NCBI GenBank assembly: GCA_963691655.1
Contig: OY829328.1
Location: 35,855,890 to 35,919,889 of the forward strand
Reading direction: 5' to 3'
DNA: 64,000 nt
Source of the DNA: Toxonevra muliebris
Lineage: Eukaryota > Arthropoda > Insecta > Diptera > Pallopteridae
The translations under genes and the position numbers were made by a program. The notes beneath the pieces were generated by a model, which had not been told where the DNA came from, did no database searches, and saw only the letters and a list, made by a program, of their open reading frames with translations. Below, piece after piece: positions 44,740 to 55,632 of this stretch (position 1 is the first letter of the stretch; the number at the start of each line of letters is the position of its first letter).

Positions 44740-45245
44740 TTTCGACAGCCGTATTGATTACTGAGGCTTCCCCCACTATCTCTATGAAAATCGTTCACTG
44801 GATGCCACTTGGTGCTCTATTGCCAGACTAAAAGCCATATATCGCTGGGCCAGGTCGAACCTGAGACATATGCAAAGATTCTAATTCAAGATCAGCTCTA
44901 TCCCTAATTTAAAACACAAGGTTGCTACCCACATCCATAATAGAGGTCGAAGACAAGGTGACCATTGAATATACTATTAATTTTTATACAGATGGTTCTA
45001 AATTAGAGGACAAATAGCAGATGAGTCTCAATCTCTCCTTCCATCTTTCTGACCACGCAATGGTGGTCAGTATAATATAATGTCAGTATTAATGCAGTAG
45101 TAATGACAATATATCAAGTGCTTATTTGTAACGATTTATTCGATATGAATATTTCAATTACGCTGACATACAAGTATCAATCAAGTCCCCTGCTGGTGTT
45201 TGCATTTTATTAAAGCTTGTTAACCTAACTAACCTAAACCTCACT
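44740..45245 (+). pseudogene. Plus-strand LOA-like ORF2 relict with its 3' end
   Basis: On the plus strand, IARLKAIYRWARSNLRHMQR (44,819-44,878) aligns with ISAVRLNAIHRWSRTNYGHG of the intact ORF2. NFYTDGSKLEDK followed by a stop (44,977-45,018) aligns with the RNase H start FYTDGSKLDGR. The fragment ends near 45,240 with CCTAACTAACCTAA, comparable to the CCTCACCTAACC end of the full-length copy. Intervening frames are broken and most of RNase H is missing. It lies just upstream of the full-length element, in the opposite direction, so it is an independent older insertion. Confidence 0.7.
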
Positions 45246-45439
45246 TCTTCCAACACTGTTTAACTCTAACATGATGTAACGAAGCTCTAACCTGGGTATC
45301 ACTAGCCGAGTTCAGGTTTCGAGGCTACAGAAATTTATTTGTTATAGAGACCGGGGAGCACCACCTTTTATTACAGAACACTGCACAACAGTCACTTGGG
45401 GATCTTCTCCTTTTATTTTATTTAATTTAATTTTTTTTA

Positions 45440-45625
45440 ATGTTACCTCAAGGCGTGGCTTCGTGGTTTTTCCTAGTGCGTGGCGCTAGGGAACACCTAC
45501 TTGGAATATCTCCTATGGTGTGCTGCAATCCTCTTTGTGCGTGGCACAGAGGAGCGTCGATGTGAATATCCGGCGAATGGACCTTTTAGTGCGTAGCACT
45601 ATCAGGTGACGAATACAAAAAACGC
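45440..45625. repeat. GTGCGTGGC-rich dispersed repeat, copy 1
   Basis: Contains several GTGCGTGGC / GTGCGTAGC phrases, notably GTGCGTGGCACAGAGGAGC at 45,537-45,555, which recurs exactly at 49,634. It looks like part of an LTR or other dispersed repeat. No ends are defined. Confidence 0.45.
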
Positions 45626-46310
45626 AAACTCACTTTCTTTTTTTTTCACTTTTTATTTATTTAATTTTATTCAAAAAAATTTTATTCTAATTTATTCCTT
45701 TTATTTCACTCGTGTAATACAGCGGGGTGGACGGTGACAATGAAGCGTTTCCATACAACCGGTGGACAAAAATAGAAGGAGTAGTGATAGGCCAATGAAA
45801 TCTTGCTCAGATATTTTTTAGGTAAATATTAAGAAATATTGCGAATTTCAACTAAATAGCTTAACGGACACGCCCACTTCCCATATAAGCTGATTCAAAA
45901 AATTTCAAAATCTCAAAAACTTTTGAAGTAATAAACTTGAATTTTTGTGCAGTGGCTACCGATACTGTAAGAATTTCTTAAAACAAAAATGATCAAGATT
46001 GGAAATATGGGCGTGGCACGTCCCACACAAAACAAACGCTTAAATCAGTTTTTTGTCTCAAAATTATCGTAGAACCCATACCTTGAAATTGGAGTACGAT
46101 AACAATTTATAAAAATTATCTAAATCGAAAAAGTAGGCGTGGCATTTACAAAATAGTCAATATATTTTACGGTATATATTAAAGCAACAATGATTATCTA
46201 TATTTTTTTTGTAAATTTTTGTTATCAAACTATTTTATTTCACTCATTAATACAATTTTTTAAATATATTAACTTATAATTTTACTAAAATGAAATAAAT
46301 TGCTTAAAAT

Positions 46311-46591
46311 TTATTCGTTTTCATTTCCTCCTTCATATTCTGACGACGAAGCAGATGAGAAAACAATTTCTAAATCTATATCTTGACCACTATTTTCTGG
46401 TTCTAAGAAAATGAACTGACTAATATCTTTTTCGTTTATTTATTTTTTACTACAAGTTATTCCTTTAGCAGAAATAAGTGGTTCAGAAGATAGTAATAAC
46501 CACGCTAAGAAATCCCTATTACACGCTTCTCTAGTATTTTCTAATCGAAACTTTCTAAACTCCTTGTGTCTTGCTTCTAAAGCATCCTCCG
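46311..46591 (-). pseudogene. Fragment of an unnamed insect repeat-associated protein
   Basis: Minus-strand translation gives SEDALEARHKEFRKFRLENT, then NRDFLAWLLLSSEPLIS, an in-frame stop (after ITCSKK), and an acidic tail ending SSASSSEYEGGNENE and a stop at 46,311. Similar 'EA.EARHK.FR.FR...R / D...LLL.S.P.IS' segments occur, as I recall, in uncharacterised transposon-linked proteins of arthropods, but I cannot name the family. The N-terminal part is absent and there is at least one internal stop. Confidence 0.35.
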
Positions 46592-46767
46592 AAAGAAACC
46601 CTCCCCCCCTCCGCCCCCCGTAAAATTCGTAAAAGTTTATTCTGTTCTACATGAATTTATTCGTTTTATTTATTATTTTTATATAAACGTTTGAAACTGC
46701 TACGAGTTTTACGGGGGTAGGACAATTTTTTTGCCAAACTTTCTTCATACTTGATCAGGATCTAATA

Positions 46768-47777
46768 CACTCAAAAAAAAGTACATGAAACAGCTGTAAA
46801 AACAACATTTTTTGTTTACAATATTCAGCCAACATTAAAAAATATCAAAATTAACATTACGAAATGTAATTTTAACATTACTGAATGGAACGTGAAAAAT
46901 GTATAAATGATGAGAAAAAAAATGTTATTTTGACATTAAAAATTTAAAAGAAATAAATTTTTTTGATGTAATATTGATATTTAAAATGTTAAATTGATAA
47001 CAAAATGTAACATTAAAGCAAAATTAATGTCCAATTGATATAACAATAATGTATAATTGATATGATAGTAATGTTGAATAGACAAAATATAAATTTAACG
47101 AAAAATTAACAATTTAAAGTGGTAAATAAAACACAATAAATATGTTTTTTTTTATTTTATATAATTTCATTTCAGTAATAATAATTAGAAATATAATATT
47201 TAAACAAAACAGAACAAAATGGCTGAGAAGAAATTAATACCAATTAATAAAATAAGTTCACTATTTTCACTATCAATATTTTATTCACTTTACTACTTCT
47301 TAAACAATTTTATTTTATTTTATTGTGCACAAAAAAAATTAATGCAAAATTACGTCACAATTTTACTTTTCCAGTTATATTTTATTATTGTGCGCCATTA
47401 CAACCACTATCACCCGACGAAACGTAAAACTATTTCACAATTAAAAAGTGTTGACCGCTTAAATTTTTTTATATTATACTTATGCAAAAAGTATTGCAAG
47501 TCTTAATGTTTTCAATGCTATACTAGCTTGTTTACATTTTAAATGTTAAATTTACACAGAATAATATCAATTTTACATGAAAAAAGTATCAAGTAATTTT
47601 AACATTATAATTTGACATGACAATGTAAATGTAATGTATCAATATGATAGCATTAATGTAAATTCAACATAAAAAATATCAATATGATATTTTTTGCAGT
47701 AAAACTAACATTTTTGTTTTTACATTGAAAATAACGTTAAAAAATAGCAATTTTACATTGCACTTTTTTTTTGAGTG
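46768..47777. mobile_element. TA-flanked MITE of about 1 kb with CACTCAAAAAAAA ends
   Basis: CACTCAAAAAAAAGT at 46,768 and its inverse (one extra A) ending at 47,777, with TA directly outside both (46,766-46,767 and 47,778-47,779). This points to mariner-type transposition. The interior is rich in AACATT / AATGTTAAA words in both orientations and encodes no recognisable transposase. The open frame at 47,219-47,506 is AT-driven and not called. The ends resemble those of the element at 24,508-25,681. Confidence 0.75.
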
Positions 47778-47779
47778 TA

Positions 47780-50265
47780 CCTATAGAATTTTTGTCTGAG
47801 TATTTAAAAAAAAATTGGTACGCCCTAATACGCATATATTTAATTATGTAAAATATATATATTTATATATATATGCATAAGTACATATATGGGGTACGAC
47901 TCAGATACCGCTTAAATTTGATGTGTTCACATTTTTCAAAAAACTGTTTTTTTCATTCGAGGTTCCGGTAGAAATTTATTACTACGTCTGAATATGTAAG
48001 CATATGCAGCTGAAATTTTTTTCCACGTTTATATTAACTCGCTTTCAATGGTGTCTGTCTGTCTGTCAGTCTGTTCGGTAAAAATTTTGTAATCGATTTT
48101 AAACTAACTTCCCGATGAGCTAGAGACTTCAAATTTAAAATATAGTTCAGAACTGGAAGACAATGCAATATGAAGTATCTAAAATATACATAAATATAAT
48201 AATATTTAAAATATTAGCATCGGAAGTTTTTCCATTTTTTTCATAGGTCAAAGCATTGAATTCATCGTTGTTAAAATCATTGCTTTAGCGGGAGTAGAAT
48301 ATATGTATAAGCGTATACATACACAAATTCAAACACAAATGAGAGAGAGCACAAAAACAAACAATAACGAACTTTTCTTTTCGTTTTGTTTCGCTTACAA
48401 AGAGTATAGATTGTAAAGAGATCGCAATTTGCTCTTGCTGGAATCGAAACAAAAAATCGTAGAAACAAAAATGTATGAATGGATGAGTTTGACGTGTTTG
48501 ATGAAATAAATATTTAACATTTCTTTTGGCAAATAACTTTCAACATTTACAGTATTCATATATTCTTTATATACAAATATGTAAACGTTTTGTTTTGATT
48601 GTATGAATTTTATATAAGAACTTTTAAATCTTTTTCTACTGATTCCATGAAATCAAAATGCCAAGAAATATTATCACTATTTTCAACATTGTACCTAAAT
48701 ATATGTATGTAAATAAGTATATTTAGCTAAAATGTTAGAATTTTTCATATTTTATATTTGAATATATAAATAAATTATTCTTCTTGTACATTTTTACATC
48801 CATAAAATGTAATGAAATGAAATGGAAAATGATCTTGTGCGAGTCCAATAATTAATTGCGACATTGCTTAGACAATTGGTTTTGATTCAATGTGTCAACA
48901 ATTACAAATTCCAATTGAGTTCAAGTGACTTCAAAACCTCAATTGACTTCAAGTCACTCCAATTTAGTGCAAATTGTCGGTTATTAACCATGACTTCAAT
49001 TAAATTGAATGCATTCTTTTACAGCTCTGGTCTTTACTTAAAATCGATTGCAAAATTTCACACACACAAGACTAAAAAGTAAAAAATAATAATTTAAATA
49101 AAAAATATTTTTAATATACCACGTTTTTAAAATGGACTAAAAAGTATAAAATAATTTATCCTAACCCCATACAGATTCACAACCACATACAGATTCCTTA
49201 TCCCATACAGATTGTCTTGAAAATTTCTAACTGTGAATTTTAGTAGGACGAAAATGCTTGTATGATTTAAAACGAAAAACGTGAAATAGTTCACCTAAAT
49301 GGCTAGCAATTTTATCTCTATCCAAATAATACAAATAACATTGCGATAAAATTTCATTATATTTAAATCAAAAATAAAAAAGTTACACGAGTTAGAAATG
49401 AACCTACCAAAATAGTATTTGCTGCAAAAAAATTTCATTCTTGCAAATGTTTGACTTTCACTAAGTTTTTTTATGCCAAAATAAAAGTAATTTCCAAAAT
49501 CCTTTTTAAGCTTATCTAATTGTAGTATTTACAATTGAACTGCATTCAAATATTATCAATATTCGAACTTGACTTTTTTGAATTGCTTCCACTGTTACAC
49601 TGTGCGGCGTGGCCTATCCCTGTTATGCACCTGGTGCGTGGCACAGAGGAGCTTCGATGTCCCGTGAATGACTTCCTCAGTCAATTTTAGAATTCACTTC
49701 ACTTTCCATCAAGAGACACCAGAGAGACACCTAGTTCCACGTCTGCTTGCTGCTGCTGTTGATCGACGAAAGAGGATGAGTTTTCTTCGTTCGCCGCCAT
49801 CTCCTTGTTTTTGCGTAGTGATGAGTGAGTTCATCACTCGACTACTGGTTTATGCAATTGAAGGGTTGCATTTTCTTTCTAATGTACAGTTTTTCTTAGA
49901 TTTTGCAATTGTTAGTTATTTAATCAAAATAAAAGGTCCCTTCATGGGCAAATAAGAAACAACTTAGCAAAGAAAATAATAAAGTATTATAAAAAATAAA
50001 CAATTCATGATAATATAAAATAATAATACTTCTCGGGTGAGAGGCAAATGAGGCAAATGAGGTGGGCCGACTTGAGTCCTCACAATGACTTTAACCAATC
50101 CAATAAGTGAATAGTGATGAAATTTATGATCCAGAAAACATATTCAAAACTTACTCTGTTATACTCAAGAACTAGGATTCAAGCCGGGAAACATTCAACC
50201 AAGAACGTTTAATTAGTAAAATTGGATCTTAGAATCAAAGTAAACTACAAGTATAAGAGAAGCTG
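47780..50265. other. Noncoding DNA with a few repeat words
   Basis: AT-rich. Contains repeated TTCAAGTGACTTCAA / CTTCAAGTCACT words near 48,910-48,960 and a second GTGCGTGGC repeat near 49,605-49,660. No gene evidence. Confidence 0.5.
49605..49665. repeat. GTGCGTGGC-type dispersed repeat, copy 2
   Basis: Shares GTGCGTGGCACAGAGGAGC, then (G/T)TCGATGT, with 45,537-45,562, and the nearby phrase GGCGTGGC. It is in the same orientation, so it could be a second partial copy of one element. Confidence 0.45.
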
Positions 50266-50267
50266 AA

Positions 50268-50590
50268 GTTGGTTAGGTTGTTGGGGCTGAAAAAAGCACT
50301 CGAAGACTGGTCCATAGTGATACTTTATAGGGGAAGTTGTTTACTCATGATCACCCCTAATTAAACCTTTTTGTGCTTTCGCTGAAGCGTAATTTGCCTC
50401 TGATTTCGGAGGATGCTAGTTCAATGAATCTCTCCAAATCCAAGGGACAGCAGTATACCATGGTTTCTCAATACATCACGGAATAATAAACCATAACAAA
50501 TCTAAGGGGAAGTAAATATTCTCACGCCTCTGTAGTCTCATGTCACTCATGCTCGCCCCATAAAAGGAAAGTCTGAAGAGGTTTCCATCA
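50268..50590 (-). mobile_element. 5'-truncated LOA-like 3' fragment
   Basis: It starts on the plus strand with GGTTAGGTTGTTGGGGCTG and later has TAATTAAACCTTTTTGTGCTTT, aligning with the 3' UTR and stop-codon region of the full-length copy (38,655-38,780). Diverged similarity to the C-terminal Cys/His coding region continues to about 50,580. Only the last 300 bases or so of an element were inserted. Confidence 0.7.
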
Positions 50591-50599
50591 AATTTAGTT

Positions 50600-53195
50600 C
50601 ACTCGAAATGAATTGCAAAATATTTGAAGCAAAGCCTTCAAATTCATTTAAGAGGTAAACATTTTCATTTCTCAAGGTGATCTAAGCAATTTTGAGGGTA
50701 TAAATATGCTCATAGGTTTATAGCAATTGAATGTAGGGTACTTCAATGCAATGTTCAGCTAAACCGTAAATTGTTTTTTAAAATTATTTTATTATCGCAC
50801 ACAAAAAAGTCGAAAGCTAAGTACTTAAAAAAGAAGTACAGTATCCTACTTGCTATTACCATTTACCCACTGCTGTAATAACGTTCCACACCATTAACCA
50901 ACAAACGTGCTGACCATAAAACCACATTACTACATACATACATATGTATAACAAAAGCAAAAACCAACAAAAAAAAATTGTCTACATTGTAGACACACAC
51001 AATGGCAGAAAAAAATTATAAACAGAAAAATTCACCCGACAATAAATTTTAAATATGCAAATTGTCATAAAGCGAATTTCCCTCCTCTCCTCCCCAAAAA
51101 TACCCAAACATATAAACGATGAAAACATGAAGCGCACCACTAATGCAATAAAATGCAATTGTGAACTGAATAGTTTTTTATAGAAGCTGAAACAAAGGCA
51201 TAAATACACAGAACCATACAAGCAAGTACTACAACCCTACGCTTTTTAACCCTTTTGAAATTAAATTTTTATCAAATAGTAAAAAAAGGAGCAGCAACAG
51301 CAGTGGCAGTTGCAGTTCTCTCAATGCAGCTACATTACACCTACATACTCGTACTCGTCCACTCATCTACTCATTCGTAAACTCATAATGTGCAACCAAG
51401 CGCAATTTAATGGTATCACACTAATATGGCCACAGGAATATAAATGTGTTCAAATAAAAAATTGTAGGTAAATAAATAAAAAAATATAAAAACAGCAACA
51501 ACACTGCCGTGTAGCACACAAGCAAGCAACAACCAACAGCAACAACGATATAGATGTACGACATATTGCAAAATAATATAAAAAAGCGAGGGTGCATGCA
51601 ACAGACTTTTGGCAATCAAAAACCATCAACAATTATAATATTAAAAGTGTTCATATATTCAAAAAAAAAAAAAAACCTTCAGCAGCGACTGGAGTAACAG
51701 CAAATGCAATAACAATAATAATAGCATTATTGGTAACAACAACAGCCAAACAGAATAACAAAGAAGCCACCTGCCTCTTTAAAACATCTGCTTTTCTACT
51801 GCTACCACCAAGAGTGACGGTGCTCTTATTTAACATTCGTAGAGGTAGAGAAAGACAATGAATAAGAGAGTGAATACCCACTGTGAATTTAGTTTGGGAA
51901 GAGCGCAAAAGTAAAAGAGAAAGAAGAATTTAACATTTTAATGCATAGTTATTTCAAATAGAATTTTCACTGTTTTTGTTTCTGAAAATCATAATCAATA
52001 GCCTTTTGTAGTCCACCACAAATAGAGACACTCTCCTAAATTAGCTGGACTTCAAATTTGTCTATAATCTTAAATCTACCTAATGATCCCCTTATCCAAT
52101 CTCGATGGTCATGAAAAAACAATTTTAAAAGGAGAAGAAATTAAGCCCCTGTCCCCTTAAAATATACATATCTGAAGCCCATAGTGTATATAATAATATG
52201 GACCTTAGTTTATCAAACATTTATGTTTTTTTTTACATAGTTTCAATTCTCTATTTCTTTTTCAAAATTGTATCCGGCCATTCTCTTCGAAATTGATCTC
52301 TTTTATTAGCTTCTGAAAATAGATATGGCTGGATATAACCTAAAAAAGTCAGCCAACACGAGAATGATGCTTGATTGGAAACCACAAGTAAGTAAACGTC
52401 TTGGGTAACAAACATTTCATTTGGCGACATTTCATACTTTAAGAATTATCTGCAAGAAATACAATATAGGAAAACGCAAAAACCACTTTGCAAAGAAGAA
52501 CCAGATAGAAATCCCTGGTAGAAGCCTTAAGACAATAGTTATTAAATAAGTCTACTTTCGGTAAAGATTAATGGCCAAACTTATAATCAGTCATTAATCG
52601 CTGGCGATGCTCAAGAACGAAGGGTTATTGACCTACTTAAATTTATATTGAATAAGTAATTTTGAACTTTGAAAACACGATTTTAGATTCCTAATCCGCA
52701 ACTTAGAAATCATGTTTATATTAAGGAAACACTTCCAAATTGATCCATGAGCTTTGATTCCTCATATTTCTATCACAAATTAAAAATGTGCAGAGATTGG
52801 TTTTTTAATAAAAGATAACGTGGTACTAAAAAATAGCGATTTTCGTGTTAATTTTCACTCTTTTCAGTAACAAATTTCCCTTTGCATTTCGTTTCTGTTT
52901 ATAACAAAGTTACTCTTTGAAGCCGCATTCCGTCAGTTTTTAAGTTTGAAAACTCTTTTTAGCAACACGTTTGCCATTACATAGAATCTTCTCACAAAAT
53001 ATAACAGCTGCTAAAAGTTTCGTCGCTCGCACTCTCTTGCTATTAAACTCTCATGAGTTTACTCTTATAAAATATACTGCATACTACTGCTGGTATATGT
53101 CATCAAAACAACCTGTTTGAAATGTTTCTAGTATAAAACTCTGTGCATTTCGTTTACAACTTGCAAAGGCATACTCTCGTTCGCTCTCTCACAAT
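50600..53195. other. Upstream intergenic DNA of the host gene
   Basis: AT-rich with CAG/CAA-like patches (51,290-51,310, 51,520-51,545) and poly-A runs. No coding region is recognised. The last 300 bases (about 52,900-53,200) probably hold proximal regulatory sequence, including a CAGCTG E-box at 53,005-53,010. Confidence 0.45.
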
Positions 53196-53419
53196 TCACG
53201 CATAACATACAAGCAAAAGTATAAAAGGACGAAAATTCAACGCGGCGGCTTTAGTCCTATGTTGTCGTTTGCCATATCGTGTGTGTCTCGTGGTAAGGTG
53301 AAAAAAAACAAAGTATTGGAGTTAAAATACTAAACAAACAAAAATTTAAGTTATAATAATAAAAGCAGAGAAAGTGCGGTGTAGTAAATATACATACGTA
53401 AAAGCAAGCGCCTCAGCTG
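53005..53419. promoter_or_regulatory. Two CAGCTG E-boxes flanking the start site
   Basis: CAGCTG occurs at 53,005-53,010 (upstream) and 53,414-53,419 (leader). These could bind bHLH factors. The 6-mer is common, so this is suggestive only. Confidence 0.3.
53220..53256 (+). promoter_or_regulatory. TATA box and initiator of the host gene
   Basis: TATAAAAGG at 53,220-53,228 and an initiator-like TTAGTCC at 53,251-53,257. This places a probable start at A53,253, about 31-33 bases downstream of the TATA box, which is the normal spacing. The surrounding DNA is AT-rich, but the short GC-containing patch between them is typical of a fly core promoter. A strong donor-like GTAAGG at 53,293 hints at a possible intron in the 5' leader. 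Confidence 0.6.
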
Positions 53420-53725
53420 CTACAGATAGACATACATATACTTGTAATCGAGAAATAAATTTACAAAAAGAATATGTCAATATTTGGTTGAGAGAAAACT
53501 ATATGACTTTTTAATTTAATGTAATTTTTCTTTATGAGTTTCTTGGTTTTCTGCAATTTCTGACAGCGCCAAAAAGTTAAAGTGAATTCTTTGTGCTTTA
53601 GTTTGTTTATTTCCAAAAACGTGAATTTGCGCTTTTAGCAATAAAAAAAAAATAGAAAAAAAAAGTAAAATAAAAATAATATAAGAATAAAGCTGTTTTT
53701 TTCGTGCCGTTCTTTATAAAGTAAA

Positions 53726-54342
53726 ATGATGCCGCGCATTCGAAACTACAGCGGCCGCGACCGCTACTGCAGCGTCGTGTTGTTCATGTCGTTAATTGGC
53801 ATAATCCTTTCGTGTACGCGTTTCGCTATAAGCGATGCGAATGTAATAAACGATGTTAATAACATGTTGCGCGATGTTGTCACCGCTACGGAAGTAGATG
53901 ATGGCAGCGGCAGAATTGGTAGCGCCGATGTTGTTGTGAAGGATAAAGCGGTAACACAAATACTACGCAATGTTGAAGCAAACAATAATAATGCCGGTGC
54001 TAGTGATGGTAGTGATGAAAACGATGAATCCTCGAGTGTAGAATTGCTTAGATTTGTTGATGATAAGGATGGTGAGGGTGTTGAGAATGGTGATGCTGTT
54101 ATTGTAAGAGAAAAAACAACAAAATCTAATACACCTGCAGCAGCCGCTATCGATGGCAATGTTGTTGACACATTGTCACTCAATGATCAAGTTCGTTTAT
54201 TGTCAAAACAATTGAATGCACTGATGACACGTCGTCGCGAGGATTACGAATTACTGGAGCATAATTTACGTAAATCCTTAAGGATTACAACTGATGCAGC
54301 CACAGTCGATTTGGATATACGCAATGAATTGGAACAATTGAG
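53726..54342 (+). CDS. First coding exon of a secreted or membrane-anchored coiled-coil protein
   Basis: The exon opens with ATGATG in good fly context (GTAAAATG). Residues about 14-38 are hydrophobic (CSVVLFMSLIGIILSCTRFA), a signal peptide or anchor. Residues about 40-140 are polar and acidic with short Asn, Asp and Ala runs, as in rapidly evolving fly spacers. From about residue 148 a heptad-rich segment begins (LNDQVRLLSKQLNALMTRRR, then EDYELLEHNLRKSLR, DIRNELEQLR), predicting a coiled coil. The frame continues to a stop at 54,374-54,376, but coding character is lost after NELEQLR, and TTGAG|GTTTGT offers a splice donor at 54,342/54,343. The layout would fit a scabrous-type secreted glycoprotein (coiled coil, then fibrinogen domain in later exons). 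That is only a hypothesis, and no later exon is seen here. Confidence 0.7.
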
Positions 54343-55534
54343 GTTTGTTCACTTGCTTGTTGTAAATTGTATTTAATGCTTGTAATTCACTCACTCTTAC
54401 ACACACACGCACACGTACACTCAAGGGAGTAAATATTCAGTGGGTGTAGTGTGAGAGTGTCAGAGTTTGAACTGTGTGCATTGACTACAAACAAAGCGTA
54501 AATTCAATTTTGTCTGGTCTGCATTTGATTTACTCTCTCCCTCTCTCACTCATTCATTTCTTCTATATGTGGTATGCATATGTTGTGTGTGCATTTTAGT
54601 GGTTTTCACAATCGTGCTTAGCTGCCAGCATTCACTTGCTTCAAGGATAATTGAACATCATCCTTTGATGTGGTTAAAATGCAAAATTAATTGAAATGTT
54701 AATTAGTTGCTTTGGCTTTGTATTAGCTTTGTATTAGCATTTCGCAATTTGATTACAAATATACTGATTATATTGTATCCTACATATGCATTTACATATG
54801 CGCAATTTAAACCTCACAGTGGCTGCGTGTTCATTGCTATAATACAAAATAATTGAACTGTGTAAGTACATACGTGTAGCAGCACTCATGAATTTGATTT
54901 ATTGCTGAGAATTGAATAATGATTTATTCAAAACTAAGTATGTACACACAGTGTTATCTATTCTCTATATGCATATTGATAGAATTGCGGTTTCAAAGTC
55001 ATTGTATGGAGTCACTTGAGGATTACAAGGATTATACATATTTTGATGAAGTTTACCATCAAGTTTCGTTATTTTAGAAACAAATGACAACTATAAGCAT
55101 TGAAATTCGGTTCTGGTCATTTTACACTATTTAAAAGTAGGGGGAAAATGAAAAATATGAAACTCCTTCAGATATTCTAAAGTTTTGCGAAGAAAGTTGA
55201 ATATAATGTTGCCTAAATAGCGCGGGCGAACTAAAACCTACAGGCCATAGAGTTTATATAGTGACTGTAGTATCTTTCCAGTTTAATTCCTAATCTCGCT
55301 CTAATTTCGCTGTTGCATTTTTGATAATTGTAGCTTAAGTATATAAAAAGAAATGTTTGAAGAGTTTTCATCTAAGTGTATAATATAATATGCAGATAAA
55401 ATAAGCATTTCAGACTTAAAAATCAATGCTGATTATAACATTTCTGTTTTTATGAATGGCGCAAATTAACCAAAATTTTATTTTTTTTAATTGCTGTACT
55501 ATAAACAAAAATAAAATTGCACTTAACGAGGTTA

Positions 55535-55632
55535 TAATGACAGGCTTTTTGGTCGAAATTTCTATACGCAAATAGTCAACTATTTCATACTTTTTTCCCA
55601 ACGTTTCGGCGCAAATTTTAGGCTTTCTTCAG
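55535..55632 (-). mobile_element. Penelope-like fragment with decayed hammerhead-like motif
   Basis: Plus-strand phrases TTTTTGGTCGAAATTT, ATACGCAAATAG and AACTATTTCATACTTT are shared with 62,388-62,418 and 63,279-63,297. Beyond them, the minus strand has CTGAAGA (55,626-55,632), an 18-base segment and GAAA (55,604-55,607). This is the same order and spacing as in the intact hammerhead at 63.4 kb. The segment between no longer forms a good stem and the cleavage triplet is lost (CGTTGGG follows GAAA). Confidence 0.5.

Noticed and set aside
51416..51908. Several overlapping minus-strand and plus-strand open frames
   Set aside because: Low-complexity CAA/CAG and poly-A sequence; frames overlap on both strands without any domain.
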